From JBFLYN01 sp040756655 (GTDB taxonomy: Bacteria; Bacillota; Sulfobacillia; UBA8153): 59,232 bases of DNA. Each line of letters opens with the position of its first letter. Within the stretch, counting starts at the first letter, position 1. The DNA lies in contig JBFLYN010000018.1 of NCBI GenBank assembly GCA_040756655.1, positions 1 to 59,232 on the forward strand, written 5' to 3'. A program made the translations under genes and the position numbers. Positions 43,601 to 53,029 of the stretch are shown here, piece after piece. The notes under the pieces are model-generated. The model saw only the letters and a list, made by a program, of their open reading frames with translations. It did no database searches and had not been told where the DNA came from.

Positions 43601-44357
43601 AAGCGTGGGGGCCGGCGGGCCGGGCTGCCAGCTCCCGGGCCTCGGCCATCCACGCCGCGGCCTCGCACAGGCGGCGCCGGGCCTCCGCCAGCACCGGGCC
43701 AGCCCAAGGGACCTGGTCCACCTGGGTGCCTTCCGGGAGGTCGAATGCTTGTGCTACCCGCTTTAACCACTCCAGCGGCCGGGGCTGGCTGCGGGCGTAA
43801 TGGTAAACACTAAGGACCAGCTGCTCCAGGTCGGCGCCGGCGTTCCCGCCGAAACTGTCGGCCAGGCGGGTGAAGGAGTCGCCACCTGCTTCGTAGGCCC
43901 GTTCCAGGAGGGCGGTGAGCACGTCCTGCCCAAGAAGCGCGCTCTCCCCTTCATCCATGACCCGGAAGGCCGGGTCCAGTCCCAGCCGGTAGAAGTGACG
44001 GCGCAGCACGCCCAGGCAAAAGGAGTGGATGGTAGAAATGGAGGCCCGGCCCAAAAGGGCCAGCTGGCGGGCCGGGGCCGGGTTATCCGGGTCCGCCTCC
44101 CGTGCCCGTTCCAGGGCGGCGGCGATGCGGCCGCGCATCTGGGCGGCGGCGGCTTCGGTGAAGGTCACCACCAGCAGGCGGTCGATGTCCACCGGCGGCT
44201 CCCCGTCCAAAAGACGGATGACCCGCTCTACCAGCACTGCCGTCTTCCCGGAACCAGCCGCCGCCGCCACCAGGAGATTTCTCCCCCGCCCGGTGATGGC
44301 CGCCCACTGCTGGGGAGTCCAGGGTTCCGGTATGTTGACGTCATTCACCCGTTTCAC
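40620..44357 (-). CDS. addA: ATP-dependent helicase/nuclease subunit A (AddA)
   Basis: The 1245-residue protein is a UvrD-type helicase with a C-terminal nuclease. Walker A AAAGSGKTAVLVERV is at residues about 31-45; later motifs include TFTEAAAAQMRGRI (Ia), LVDEYQDVNGVQDAI (II), VGDVKQSIYRFRLADP (III), VMSVHKSKGLEFPIVIL (V) and VAMTRAREKL (VI). The nuclease motif LLDFKTDREGEK lies close to the C-terminus. With AddB it forms the Firmicute RecBCD equivalent that resects double-strand breaks at Chi. GTG 44357 overlaps the addB end by 17 bases. Confidence 0.97.
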   Translation of the reverse strand: MKRVNDVNIPEPWTPQQWAAITGRGRNLLVAAAAGSGKTAVLVERVIRLLDGEPPVDIDRLLVVTFTEAAAAQMRGRIAAALERAREADPDNPAPARQLALLGRASISTIHSFCLGVLRRHFYRLGLDPAFRVMDEGESALLGQDVLTALLERAYEAGGDSFTRLADSFGGNAGADLEQLVLSVYHYARSQPRPLEWLKRVAQAFDLPEGTQVDQVPWAGPVLAEARRRLCEAAAWMAEARELAARPAGPHAYLPVLESDAAVIAGVQAAASSWDQLASALGNGLAFARLPGVRKKEVDVDLQEACKYARDQAKGILSGLAKGIFARPGAELVEELRRVGPLMETLTGLVTQFYHDYQEAKAERAQVDFNDLEHFCLQLLWEDDGSGRLLPSDVARELQERYTEVLVDEYQDVNGVQDAILTLVSRQAGPHPNLFMVGDVKQSIYRFRLADPGLFLGHYSRYPREPGGREQLIDLSSNFRSDHTVLDGVNFLFRQLMDGQVGEIAYDRAAELVPGRTVPYSGHPPVEVCLCERKPASGEPGEEPQEDGVPPEEEEDLTALEREAHLAAGLVKAMVGGSTPFRFYDLHLKETRAASYRDVVILMRATRERANVVTEVFRDLGIPIYAELGTGYFAASEVEVALALLRVTDNPRQDIPLATVLRSPAVGLDAAELSRVRLKSRHTAFYDAVKAAASDPGLGATSRKLAEFLSRLESWRTAARRGPLSRLVWQVLEDTRYYDYCGGMPGGSQRQANLRALYDRARQFDGFARQGLFRFLRFVERLRESQDLGSAPALGEDEDVVRVMSVHKSKGLEFPIVILLDAGKAFNWRDLYGDVLCHRDLGLGPRVVDPDRRIKYPSLAHTAVACQRRLEALAEEMRVLYVAMTRAREKLVVVGSARDLEGKCRRWATATRVMGWPLPDAWLARAGTWLDWLGPALARHAAGRAICEHGQSPLEVLDARVRDDPSAWTVTILPASGRLRAQAGEGEDLGGLTWQEIRELKLPSTPPDPVLAAEVAKRLDWSYPQARLAERAAKVSVSELKRLYDPSREDAEDRSARHRPPFPRPQFLTAGGVRPSGAELGTGVHTVMQHLDLEGPLDVLDIARQVEDMVQRELLLPAVARAIDPVPLAAFFQSLLGRRLVQARTTVRREIPFTLAVPAQELYEELDGPGEFVVVQGIIDCAFAHAGGLVLLDFKTDREGEKTRLLPAYRQQVSIYRRALSGATGKAVTEAYLVFLATGTAVPVA

Positions 44358-47300
44358 CCCCCACCTGCAATTCCGCTACGATGCGGGGCCAGACCTCCTG
44401 GTCGGACTCGGGCTTGACCTGGTGATAGGTGTTGCCCGGGATGAGCACATCGAAGCCACAAGTAGACGTGTACTCGCACCACTGGCAGGCCCGGTGGGTG
44501 CCGCGGCGGATGGGATAGGAGCGTACCTCGCCCCGCACGATGCGCTGTCCCAGGCTCCGGATGCGGTGCCTGATGAACCTGAGCAAGAGATCGAACCTGG
44601 TCTCGTCCACCACCCGGGAGTGGCTGCCATAGCTTCCGTCCTTGTTGAGGCGAAGCGGCACCACCTCGGAACTGGCGCCGGGCCCCAGAGTGCTGTCCAT
44701 GAGCTGCAGTACCTTCTCTTCCTGGAGCATAAGCCCGCTCAGCCTGAACTTCTGCCTGAGCTGGCGCTCGATTTCCTCGTCCGGGAGCGGCCCGTCCGCA
44801 CTGATCATGGGTTCCCGTAATGCCAGGTAGAAGAGGGCGGCGGGCCGGGCGGCCCGGTTCAAAAAGGCCTGGGCGTTTTCCTGGGCCACCGCCAGGTAGG
44901 TCAGCAGCTGTAAGGCGGTGCCGTGGTAGACCTCGTCCAGCCCCAGCTTTTTGCCGCCGGTCTTGTAGTCCACTACCCGGAGGTAGAGCTCGTCGCCCGA
45001 TGTGGCCACGTCCACCCGGTCGATCTGGCCGTGAAGTTCCAGCCTCCACCCCTCGCCCAGATCCAGGGCCAGCGGGGGGAGCCCGGCCCGCCCGAAGTCC
45101 AGTTCCACTGCGGCCGGCCTGAAGGGCGACCGGCGCGCGTGGTCGGACATGACCATCACCGCGCGGCGGAGCGCGCGCTCCATGGTCCGGGCTAGATAAC
45201 GGTAGTGGGCGGTGCTCAGAAGTACCTCTCCCTCCAGGGAGGGAGCCAGTTCTTGTACGATGGCGGCCACCAACCGGGCGGCCTCCTCCCGGGAAAGCTC
45301 CGCCCAGTCCTTGCCTTGCTGTTGCAGGCGGCGCACGAACAGGTTCAGGCAGGCGTGGAAAAACGTCCCGGTGCCGGGCGCGTCCACGGCCTGCACCGGG
45401 CGCTCGCGCAGGCGCAATCCCGACCCGAGGAAGTGCCAGAACGGGCAGGAAGCGAACCTCTCCAACCGGGATACGCTGGTGCGCACCGGGTTCCCAAAAA
45501 GCTGCCGCACCAGGTCTTCGGGCAGCGGTGGGGCGGCGTTGGAATGGTGGATGGAGCTGAGCACCAGCGCCAGCCCGGCCCGGCGCTGCGGCCGGCCGGC
45601 CAGCCAGCGGTAGACTTCGACCCAGACCGGGTCCAGGGCCCGCCCCTGCCGGGCCGCGGCCAGCCGGCGGGCGAGAAAGCCGGGGACCCGGTCCGGGCAG
45701 GCCAGGTAATCCAGGTCGGCCCCATCGAGGCCCAACGGCTCACTGCCCGCCTGCACCGTGGAGAGGCCGGGTAGCACCCGGCGCAACCGGGATATGTACG
45801 GTGACGGGGCGAGCGCCCGCCCGCCCTCGTCGGCCAGGGGGTAACTCAGGTAGAGGTGGTGACCGGCCCGGGTGAACGCCACGTATGCCAGGTACTGCTC
45901 GTCCAGCTGGCGGCGACGGGCGGTCGGGGCCAGTTCCACGCCGGCCTCGCCCAGTTCCTCGCGCTCGCGGTCGGTGAAGATCACGTCCTCCGGGCGCCCC
46001 AGGGGGAAGGTCCCGTCCCCCACCCCCAGCACCAGGGCGGCCTTGAGTTCAGGGTGGCGCGACCGTTCCACGGTACCGATGACCACCTGGTCCAGCCCCG
46101 GTGGTACCATGCCGAGGTTGAGGCTCTCCAGGCCGCTCTCCACCACCTGTACCAGTTCGCCCAGGGGTAGATGGTCCTTGCCCATGGCTTCCACCAACTG
46201 GTCCAGGAGTTCCAGGACGCCCTTGTAGACCTGGGCGTGTTCCTGGGCCGTCCCGGGCTCTCCCGCGGCCTCGGCCTCCAACTGCCAGCGCTCAAGCTGT
46301 CCCGGGACGTCCAGGGCTTCCAGGAGGTCGAAGACGGCCAGGGCTACTTCCCGTACCGAGGTGGCCTTCTTTACGGAAGCCGCGAACCGGGATAGCTGCC
46401 GGACGGCCTTGTGCCGCACCTGGTTTATGTAGGCTATGTGAGCTTCGTCCTGCTCCGAGGGGCCCAGGTTGTCGCCCAGGGCAAAGGGCTGGTAGTACCG
46501 CCAGGGTCCTCCCTCCAGCCATCTTTTCCCGCGGATGCCGAAGGCCAGCACGTAGTTTTCCAGCTGGTCCACTTCGTCACGCTCCAGGCCGCAAAGGTCG
46601 GTCTTGAGGGCCCGGAAAACGGGTTCGTAGGCCCAGTCGCTGACCACCACCTCCAGGGCGGAGCGCACCAGCTCCACCAGCGGGTGGTGGGGAACCGGCC
46701 GGCGCCGGTCCAGGAAGAAGGGTATACCATATCCCCGGAACACCGCCGCCACCAGTTCGGCGTAGGGCTCCAGGTCGCGTACGATGACCGCCATATCCCG
46801 CCACCGGTAACCCCTCTCCCGGGCCAGGGCCACCAGCTGCCGGGCCGCGGCTTCCACTTCGGCCCGCCGGTTGGAGGCACCCACCAGGGCTAGCTGCCCG
46901 TCGGTGGAGCCGGGGTGCTGTTCCCCCGGCAGGGCAAACAGCCAGCGCTCCAGGTGGGCCAAGGCCGGGGCCTGGGCAAATCGCCGCGGCGCTCCGGTGA
47001 GCATGAGGGGAGGTTCCAGAACGGTCCCGGCGTCCCGGGCCAGTTCCTCCAGCCGTTCCAGGGTCTGGCGGGTGGGGAAAAAGAGATCAGTGTCGCGAAC
47101 CGGGCGGGAAAGCTCGCCGGGCTCCAGGCACAGGGCCACGTGCACGCGCCGGGCCCGCTGCAGGAGCGCCGATAGGACCTGGTATTCCTGGGGGTTGAAA
47201 CCAGTGAAGCCATCCACCCATGCGTCGGCTCCCAGGAAGATGCGGGAGCGCGGGATGGCCTGGGCGGCCAGTGTGAGCACTCCGTCGGGATCGGTAAACC

Positions 47301-47826
47301 GTCCCTCCAGGTACTCGAGGTAGTCCTGGTAGATGAGGGCAAGATCGGCGAGTTTGAGGGCCAGGGCCTCTTCGCCCCGTCCTCCCTCCCGGCGCCGTTG
47401 CAGCTCGCGGGCCAGGTCGGCCGGGGCAAGCCCGTGCTGGCCCAGCTCGGTGATGGTCGCCGAGAGGCGGTCGATGAAGCCCGCGCGCCTGGCCGCACGG
47501 TGGAAGATGCGGAGTTCTTCCTGGCGGCGGAAAATCAGGCTGCGCAGGGCCATGCGCCGCCCCAGCTCTCCCAGCTCGGGCCGGGCAGCACCGCCCACCT
47601 CTCCCAGCACCCGCCAGGATAAGCGGCGGAAACTCAGCACCTCGGCCCGGGCCACGGCCGGCCGCCCGGCCGCCACCAGCGCCCGCTCGGCCTGGAAGGT
47701 AGCCTGCTCGGGTACGAGGTAGACCAGGGTGGGGCCGTTGGGCTCTTCCAGGGCGTCCAGGATCATGCTCATGCATGTATGAGTCTTGCCGGTCCCCGCC
47801 CGGCCCAGGATGAAACGCAGGCTCAT
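44341..47826 (-). CDS. addB: ATP-dependent nuclease subunit B (AddB)
   Basis: The 1161-residue subunit has an N-terminal Walker A ILGRAGTGKT, an inactivated helicase fold for Chi recognition, and a C-terminal nuclease with VVDYKTGGKK. Cysteines of the 4Fe-4S staple are visible: ASCPFWHFL around residue 790 and CQWCEYTSTC near the C-terminus. ATG 47826 is taken because GGGAGGGG lies just upstream and the similarity begins there (MSLRFILGRAG); the frame is open 22 codons further. It is upstream of and overlaps addA, a standard addBA operon. Confidence 0.97.
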   Translation of the reverse strand: MSLRFILGRAGTGKTHTCMSMILDALEEPNGPTLVYLVPEQATFQAERALVAAGRPAVARAEVLSFRRLSWRVLGEVGGAARPELGELGRRMALRSLIFRRQEELRIFHRAARRAGFIDRLSATITELGQHGLAPADLARELQRRREGGRGEEALALKLADLALIYQDYLEYLEGRFTDPDGVLTLAAQAIPRSRIFLGADAWVDGFTGFNPQEYQVLSALLQRARRVHVALCLEPGELSRPVRDTDLFFPTRQTLERLEELARDAGTVLEPPLMLTGAPRRFAQAPALAHLERWLFALPGEQHPGSTDGQLALVGASNRRAEVEAAARQLVALARERGYRWRDMAVIVRDLEPYAELVAAVFRGYGIPFFLDRRRPVPHHPLVELVRSALEVVVSDWAYEPVFRALKTDLCGLERDEVDQLENYVLAFGIRGKRWLEGGPWRYYQPFALGDNLGPSEQDEAHIAYINQVRHKAVRQLSRFAASVKKATSVREVALAVFDLLEALDVPGQLERWQLEAEAAGEPGTAQEHAQVYKGVLELLDQLVEAMGKDHLPLGELVQVVESGLESLNLGMVPPGLDQVVIGTVERSRHPELKAALVLGVGDGTFPLGRPEDVIFTDREREELGEAGVELAPTARRRQLDEQYLAYVAFTRAGHHLYLSYPLADEGGRALAPSPYISRLRRVLPGLSTVQAGSEPLGLDGADLDYLACPDRVPGFLARRLAAARQGRALDPVWVEVYRWLAGRPQRRAGLALVLSSIHHSNAAPPLPEDLVRQLFGNPVRTSVSRLERFASCPFWHFLGSGLRLRERPVQAVDAPGTGTFFHACLNLFVRRLQQQGKDWAELSREEAARLVAAIVQELAPSLEGEVLLSTAHYRYLARTMERALRRAVMVMSDHARRSPFRPAAVELDFGRAGLPPLALDLGEGWRLELHGQIDRVDVATSGDELYLRVVDYKTGGKKLGLDEVYHGTALQLLTYLAVAQENAQAFLNRAARPAALFYLALREPMISADGPLPDEEIERQLRQKFRLSGLMLQEEKVLQLMDSTLGPGASSEVVPLRLNKDGSYGSHSRVVDETRFDLLLRFIRHRIRSLGQRIVRGEVRSYPIRRGTHRACQWCEYTSTCGFDVLIPGNTYHQVKPESDQEVWPRIVAELQVGGETGE

Positions 47827-48379
47827 GGTGTCCCCTCCCATCACCGGTAAACTGTGGTTTCCACGGCCCAGGACTTGATTCCTCCCGGACACCCCCCCGG
47901 CGAGTCGGCCACCGGGAGGCTAGGAACGGGTAGCCTGCGAGGGGGTTCCTGCCCGAGCCCAGGTGCCAAGCCTGGGGGTCTGCCACTGGAGTCAGTGGAG
48001 ACTTCCTCGCACCGCCCTGCTCCACGAGTTGGCGGACCAATTGGATGGCCATATCCCGGAACAACTGCTTCCGATGACCGGGGGTCTCAGACAGACACCC
48101 ACTATCGCAAAGAGTCATCATCCAATGCCTGTGTAAACCACCCTGCATGCAACCGCATGCCGGGTGGAGTGCTCTCGGAAACACACAGGGATTACCTGGG
48201 AAGAGGTGGGAAGAGGAGCGAAATAGGTGATTACTGAGGGACAGAGGCGGAATGGGTGATGGAGAAGGTGAATTCGGGCAGGCATCGGGGTTGTTGAAAA
48301 GGTGCGCACCTTGAAAATGGGCATAGGGAATTAAGCCCGTGAGGCTGAGGCTGTAGAGCGTGTATTCAGTTATGTCGTT
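47827..48379. other. Intergenic region upstream of addB
   Basis: About 550 bases without a recognisable gene. It should carry the addBA promoter. A minus-strand stretch at 47985-48120 (GHRKQLFRDMAIQLVRQLVE) has protein-like composition but no known match. A 14-base palindrome lies at 48299. Confidence 0.45.
48299..48312. repeat. 14-bp perfect palindrome
   Basis: AAGGTGCGCACCTT reads the same on both strands. It lies 67 bases from the transposase stop, so it may belong to an insertion-sequence end or be an operator. Confidence 0.35.
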
Positions 48380-49891
48380 TCAAGCGGCAAGCGGGGTGCC
48401 GAGTAGCTCGGTAAGGATATCAGGGTTGGCGTTAAGGGCGGATTTTGCCCAGACGTCGAGGTGGTGGTTCATGGCGATGAGGTGAGCGTGCCAGACCCAG
48501 GCCCTGCTACTCCTTGAACGGCAGCGTTCGATGGCGTGGTCGATCTTGACGTGCTTGAAGCAGCGTTCGGAAGAGGTGCGCCGGGCATAGGTTTTCTTCC
48601 ATGAGGGAGAACCCCGCGGGGTGGTGGTGAAAAGTCGCGGGTCGTCCATGGGCTTGGTGTAGACGGTCCTTCCGTATGGTGAAGGCGAGCAAGGTTTTGC
48701 GCAGGTGATCTGGCTGCTAAGGCGCCTTGAGCCGGCGACTTTGGGGCAGCGCCACTTGAGACGGTGGCGGTCCTTGTCAAATCCACCATAGACCATAAGG
48801 CAGCCTTGGGGGCAGCGGGGGACGCCGTACTGGTTGACCTCGATGGAAGAGAGCTTGCGGCAGCCTTTATGCCTAGCGTTGAGTTCTATGAAGGGTTCGA
48901 TGTTCCACTCCCGGTGCAGGCGGTAAAAGTCATAGGCGTCATGGGCCGAGTCCCAGACCGCCTTGGCGATTTCAAGATGAGGCTGGAGCTTTTTGAACTC
49001 GGCGAGCGCGACGACACCAAGCACGGAATCATGACGGGAAGCTTGAGCGACGGAGACGAAAAGGGGCAGTTCTCCGATGCTGTTGGAAGCAACGAGTTCA
49101 TAGAGGGAGTATCCGTAGTAGAACTCTTCGCGATAGCTGTCCCAACCCCAGGTGGCGTCAGGGTCGGGGTAACGCCGGGGGCATGAGCAGCGGTAGTTAC
49201 CCTGCTTGCGGCAGTCGCATGCCTTTACCCCGTAGGGACTGGTGCCGGTACGGAGGGAGGTGCCGTCACCGGAAAGGGTGAGCGACGCAGGGATGAGCCC
49301 GAGAGCAACGGCATGGTCCACGAAGCACCGGGCAAAGATCTCCTGGAGCAACCGTTCGGGCCTCCTGGTGAAGGACCGGCCCTTGAGGGCCTGATCCACC
49401 AGTTTCTTGACGACACCTGGGCGTTTGGGAGAAAGTTTTTTGCCGGACTTGGCTTTGCGGGGCTTTTTGCGGCAAGGCCGGAGTTGCAGCCGCCGGGCAC
49501 GCACTTTCGAGAGGTCTCCTTGCCATAGGCGATCCATGAAGGCATAGAAAGTGCCGACGGAAGGGGTCTTTGCGGGGTCAAAGCCCGATAAACAGGCGAG
49601 GACCCGGTCATTTCTGAGTATCCTTGCCCACTGGGTGATACTGGACACCTTCTGGTCGGTCATGAGCAAGAGTGAGCGCAAGAGGTCGGCGGGGTCAAAA
49701 GCGGCGGGCCTTCCCCGTGAAGAATAACAGGATATCAAAAGTGGTATAGCGGGATCCAAGTTAAGCATCCATAGCTTCACCAGGGAGGATGCCAAGAAGA
49801 GGATCCTCGAGGGCCCGACCAAGGCCAAGCGGGAGAGTTGGGTATGCAAGAACTCACGGAAGCCGACATGGGAGCGACATTTGACAAGCAT
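48380..49891 (-). CDS. Insertion-sequence transposase, apparently intact
   Basis: The 503-residue product looks like a full DDE transposase of the IS1182/IS5 type: N-terminal FLHTQLSRLALVGPSRILFL, SVGTFYAFMDRLW, a catalytic-type Asp in SLTLSGDGTSLRTG, a Cys-rich insert (ACDCRKQGNYRCSC), KAVWDSAHDAYDFYRLHREW (second Asp), a zinc-ribbon-like CPQGC ... WRCPK, and TSSERCFKHVKIDHAIERC (with the catalytic-type Glu). An ATG at 49891 is a plausible start; the frame is open to 49957. I could not locate clean terminal inverted repeats. It probably represents a resident, fairly recent IS. Confidence 0.75.
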   Translation of the reverse strand: MLVKCRSHVGFREFLHTQLSRLALVGPSRILFLASSLVKLWMLNLDPAIPLLISCYSSRGRPAAFDPADLLRSLLLMTDQKVSSITQWARILRNDRVLACLSGFDPAKTPSVGTFYAFMDRLWQGDLSKVRARRLQLRPCRKKPRKAKSGKKLSPKRPGVVKKLVDQALKGRSFTRRPERLLQEIFARCFVDHAVALGLIPASLTLSGDGTSLRTGTSPYGVKACDCRKQGNYRCSCPRRYPDPDATWGWDSYREEFYYGYSLYELVASNSIGELPLFVSVAQASRHDSVLGVVALAEFKKLQPHLEIAKAVWDSAHDAYDFYRLHREWNIEPFIELNARHKGCRKLSSIEVNQYGVPRCPQGCLMVYGGFDKDRHRLKWRCPKVAGSRRLSSQITCAKPCSPSPYGRTVYTKPMDDPRLFTTTPRGSPSWKKTYARRTSSERCFKHVKIDHAIERCRSRSSRAWVWHAHLIAMNHHLDVWAKSALNANPDILTELLGTPLAA

Positions 49892-50018
49892 GCATGAGCA
49901 CCACCCCGCAGCGAAGTGATGGCAACTAATACCATCCACCTCGATTTTGGGGGCCATTTACAGTTGTCAACCCTGGGGTGCGGCTGTGAGAAGGCGTCTA
50001 TGCGAAGTGACGCTTCAT

Positions 50019-50064
50019 ATCGCTTGGCATCACGCGCATTCGTAGTATTACGCAGCCAAGCGAT
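50019..50064. repeat. 10-bp inverted repeat upstream of the IS
   Basis: ATCGCTTGGC (50019-50028) is inverted perfectly at 50055-50064, about 130 bases upstream of the transposase start. It may be part of the IS end or a hairpin that blocks read-through. Confidence 0.35.
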
Positions 50065-50238
50065 TGTCGAAAGCGGGGTAGCCGTGGGGAGAAAAAACTC
50101 AGACGTCTCTCCCCAAAGCCCTGCCTAGCAGCGCGTCGGACTTTCTGAGAGGACACGGCAAGGAACTTGGGGGTGGCTTTTTGCGCAGACATAGTGTATC
50201 ATGGGTATATGAGTACCTCCGCCCTAGATTCATAGGTC

Positions 50239-50349
50239 GTGCGCCCCATCCGGCCCGACGAGGAACCCACTTGGGATACGCTCATGGCGACCCATCACTA
50301 CCTCGGATTTGAGCGTCTTGGAGCTACCCCGTTTAGTGTACACTGTTAG
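50239..50349 (+). pseudogene. DUF4338 (DruA-like/transposon) N-terminal fragment
   Basis: GTG 50239 starts VRPIRPDEEPTWDTLMATHH, then YLGFERLG, matching the N-terminus of DUF4338 proteins (found in transposons and in the Druantia defence system). The match stops after about 28 residues and a TAG follows at 50347, shortly before the IS3 remnant. Confidence 0.6.
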
Positions 50350-50388
50350 GTCTCGACCTCAGGCTGGTTCATGTAGTTGCTCGGCATA

Positions 50389-51066
50389 TCACTTCCTTTC
50401 AAACTCGGCCGGGCTGTAATAGCCAAGCTTAGAGTGCCGGCGCCGCCGGTTACAGAATGCCTCGATGTACTCGAAGATGGCAGTCCTGAGCTGGGCACGC
50501 CTCGCCCAGGTGTTCCGGTCCAGCAGTTCGGTCTGTAGGGTCGCGAAGAAACTCTCCGCTACGGCGTTATCCAGTGCATGTCCCACCGAGCCCATCGAAC
50601 CCAGGATGCCCGCTTTCTGCAGTCGCTCACCGAAGCTGAGCGAGGTGTACTGGCTCCCGTGGTCCGAATGGTGGACCAGACCGCCTCCGGGCCGCCGGTT
50701 GTACACCGCCATGTTCACCGCCCCCAGGACCAAGTCCGCGGTGGCACGGTCGCCCATGGACCAGCCTACTACCCTGCGCGAGAAGACGTCGATCACCACG
50801 GCCAGGTACAGCCAGCCCTCATCCGTGGCATGCTGCGTCAGGTCGCCCACCCACAGTTGATCCGGTGCCGAGGCGGCAAAGTCCCGCTCGATCCGGTCCG
50901 GGTAGGACGACCGGGCCGGATCCCGCCGCGTGCAACCCCGCAACCGGCGCCGATGCACCCCGGCTAGACCCGCCTGGCGCATGAGCCGGGCCACCCGCCT
51001 GCGCGCGCAGCGCACGCCATAGGCAAGGCGTAGTTCCGCGTGGACCCGGGGTGCCCCGTACGTACC
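50389..51066 (-). pseudogene. IS3-family transposase OrfB, N-terminally truncated
   Basis: From about 51066 to 50389 the minus strand encodes the rve core of an IS3 OrfB: TYGAPRVHAELRLAYGVRCA, LWVGDLTQHATDEGWLYLAV (first Asp), GGLVHHSDHGSQYTS (second Asp), HALDNAVAESFFATLQTELL (Glu), and RRRRHSKLGYYSPAEFE. The catalytic triad is present but OrfA and the OrfB start are missing; the truncation abuts the end of an ABC exporter gene. It is the left border of the lanthipeptide locus. Confidence 0.85.
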
Positions 51067-51082
51067 GCAGTTCTGGATGCCC

Positions 51083-53029
51083 TTACCGTGGCAGCACAGT
51101 TTCACAGGAGACAACCGACCGGCCTCCCAACCCCCAGAAGGAGTCTGCATGAAGCTTGCGGTAGCGACCCCCGGCGCGGGACAGAAGCTCAGCGTGCTTC
51201 CCCTCTTCCACTACCCTTCCGGCTTCCACCACCAGTATCCGGTCCGCTTCTTCTATGGTACTGAGCCGGTGGGCAATGACCAGCGTAGTACGGTTCGCCG
51301 TTACTCGCTGTAGCGCGTCCTTGACCAGCGCCTCAGTCACCGTATCAAGCGCCGAGGTCGGCTCGTCCATGAGCAGGATGGGCGCGTCCTTGATGACGGC
51401 CCTGGCCATGGCTATGAGCTGCCCCTGTCCACCTGAGATCTGACTGCCGCCTTCGCCCACCAGAGTCTCGTAGCCGCACTCCCACCCGGCGATGATGTGG
51501 TGAGCGTTGGCCGTTTTCGCGGCGGCAACGATCTCCGGCATCGTCGCTCCCGGTTTTCCGAAGGCGATGTTCTCGGCAACCGTACCAGGGAAAAGGCTAG
51601 CTTCCTGGGGCACCAGGGCGATCATCGACCGTAGCTCCTCCAAAGACCAGCTCACGAGCGGTCTTCCAAAGACCATGATGGACCCTCGCTGCGGCTCGTA
51701 GAAACCCATGAGCAGCCTAAACACCGTGGTCTTGCCGGCACCGCTGGGCCCGACCAGGGCTGCCACTTCCCCATTTCTCACGGTAAGAGAAAGCCCTGCC
51801 AGCACCGCCGGGCCCTCACAGTCATACTGGAAGTGCACATCCTCCATGATGATTTGGTCTGCGGGAGCATACTGGTCTTTGTCGGCGACGCCTGCCAGCG
51901 GCCTGGTCAGCTCATGGTCCTCCTGGGGAACATTCAGAACGGAAGCAAGCCTGTCTACGGCCGCCAGGGAGGCTCCCAGGGACATCAGCGTGTACCCGCC
52001 GCTGGTGAAGAGCTGTACCACCGGATTGCGCAGTTCCACGCAGGCCACGGTCACTCCTATGGATACCTGTCCTCCTATGGCCAGCCAGCTGGCTACTCCG
52101 AGGGTACCGACTAGCGTCCCGTAACTCATGAAGGTGCTGGCCGCAGAAAACGAAGCCTGCCGGTCTACCCTGGCCAGGGCGGGCGTCAGGACCTCCCTGA
52201 CGGCAGCTGTATATTTGTTGAGCACGCGTTTTTCCAGGTTGTAGGCCTTGATCTCGGCCAGGCCCGTGAGCAAATCGCGCAGGACGGTAGTGAGAGCTGC
52301 CAGGCGTTCCTGAACCGTGGCACTGATGCGGTGGACCTGGCTGGTGTATCTCATGGTTACCCACGCGCTTAGCAGTGCTGTTATCACCACAAATCCCGCC
52401 ATCCGCCACTCCAGTACCGTCATGTACACAATGGCGCCAACAGCCACCACTGCCCCCTTTGCCAGGTTCCCCATCAGGCTGAGATAGGCTTTTTCCGCCT
52501 CGGCAACGTCGTTGGTCAGCCATGAGATGAACTCACCGCCGTGAGATCCACGGAACGACCGGAGCGGCAGCTTCTGGATATGCTCGTGTACTGTCTTCCG
52601 GATATGCCCGCTGATATCGTGGCCAATCCTGGCCACCCAGTAGTTGCTCAGAGGCAGGAGCGTGGCGGCAAAGGCAAGTAGCCCGCCAAACTGCCACAGC
52701 GTCTGGCGCAAAAGAGGAACATCAGAGGAAGACGTCGCGTCAAGAAGCCCCTTTACCAGGTGCGCCACAGCCAGCTTCAGGACCAGTTCGCACAAGGTCG
52801 CGAAAAGAACAGCAAGGGCCCACAGGGGGAATAGCTTCCCCATCAGACGGGTTAGCTTCTTTAGGCCAGCCCAGCCCATAGAGCCCCGGAGGCACCCGGG
52901 TCCCAGAGCTGAACCCTTGGGACGGGCACCACCGCACCTCCCCTCCCTAAGATGCCGGGCAGCCCGGCGCGAAGGCTGCGGGTCCTGGGCGATCCTGGTC
53001 GAAGGCAGCTGCCGCTCACGAGGACCCAC
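51083..53029 (-). CDS. ABC exporter half-transporter (second of a pair)
   Basis: It has a six-helix transmembrane domain (LFPLWALAVLFATLCELVLK; LLAFAATLLPLSNYWV; AVVAVGAIVYMTVLEWRMAG) and an ATPase domain with Walker A LVGPSGAGKTT, a variant signature ISGGQGQ, Walker B ILLMDEPTSALD and the switch His (VIAHRLST). The start is uncertain: GTG 53029 gives 648 residues and overlaps the first ABC gene; ATG 52879 gives 598. No C39 peptidase domain is present. With the preceding gene it should form a heterodimer that exports the modified peptide. Confidence 0.85.
   Translation of the reverse strand: MGPRERQLPSTRIAQDPQPSRRAARHLREGRCGGARPKGSALGPGCLRGSMGWAGLKKLTRLMGKLFPLWALAVLFATLCELVLKLAVAHLVKGLLDATSSSDVPLLRQTLWQFGGLLAFAATLLPLSNYWVARIGHDISGHIRKTVHEHIQKLPLRSFRGSHGGEFISWLTNDVAEAEKAYLSLMGNLAKGAVVAVGAIVYMTVLEWRMAGFVVITALLSAWVTMRYTSQVHRISATVQERLAALTTVLRDLLTGLAEIKAYNLEKRVLNKYTAAVREVLTPALARVDRQASFSAASTFMSYGTLVGTLGVASWLAIGGQVSIGVTVACVELRNPVVQLFTSGGYTLMSLGASLAAVDRLASVLNVPQEDHELTRPLAGVADKDQYAPADQIIMEDVHFQYDCEGPAVLAGLSLTVRNGEVAALVGPSGAGKTTVFRLLMGFYEPQRGSIMVFGRPLVSWSLEELRSMIALVPQEASLFPGTVAENIAFGKPGATMPEIVAAAKTANAHHIIAGWECGYETLVGEGGSQISGGQGQLIAMARAVIKDAPILLMDEPTSALDTVTEALVKDALQRVTANRTTLVIAHRLSTIEEADRILVVEAGRVVEEGKHAELLSRAGGRYRKLHADSFWGLGGRSVVSCETVLPR

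Noticed and set aside
47087..48184. 365-codon minus-strand frame overlapping the addB start
   Set aside because: Most of it is a shifted reading of addB. The part outside addB is noted only as an unknown stretch.
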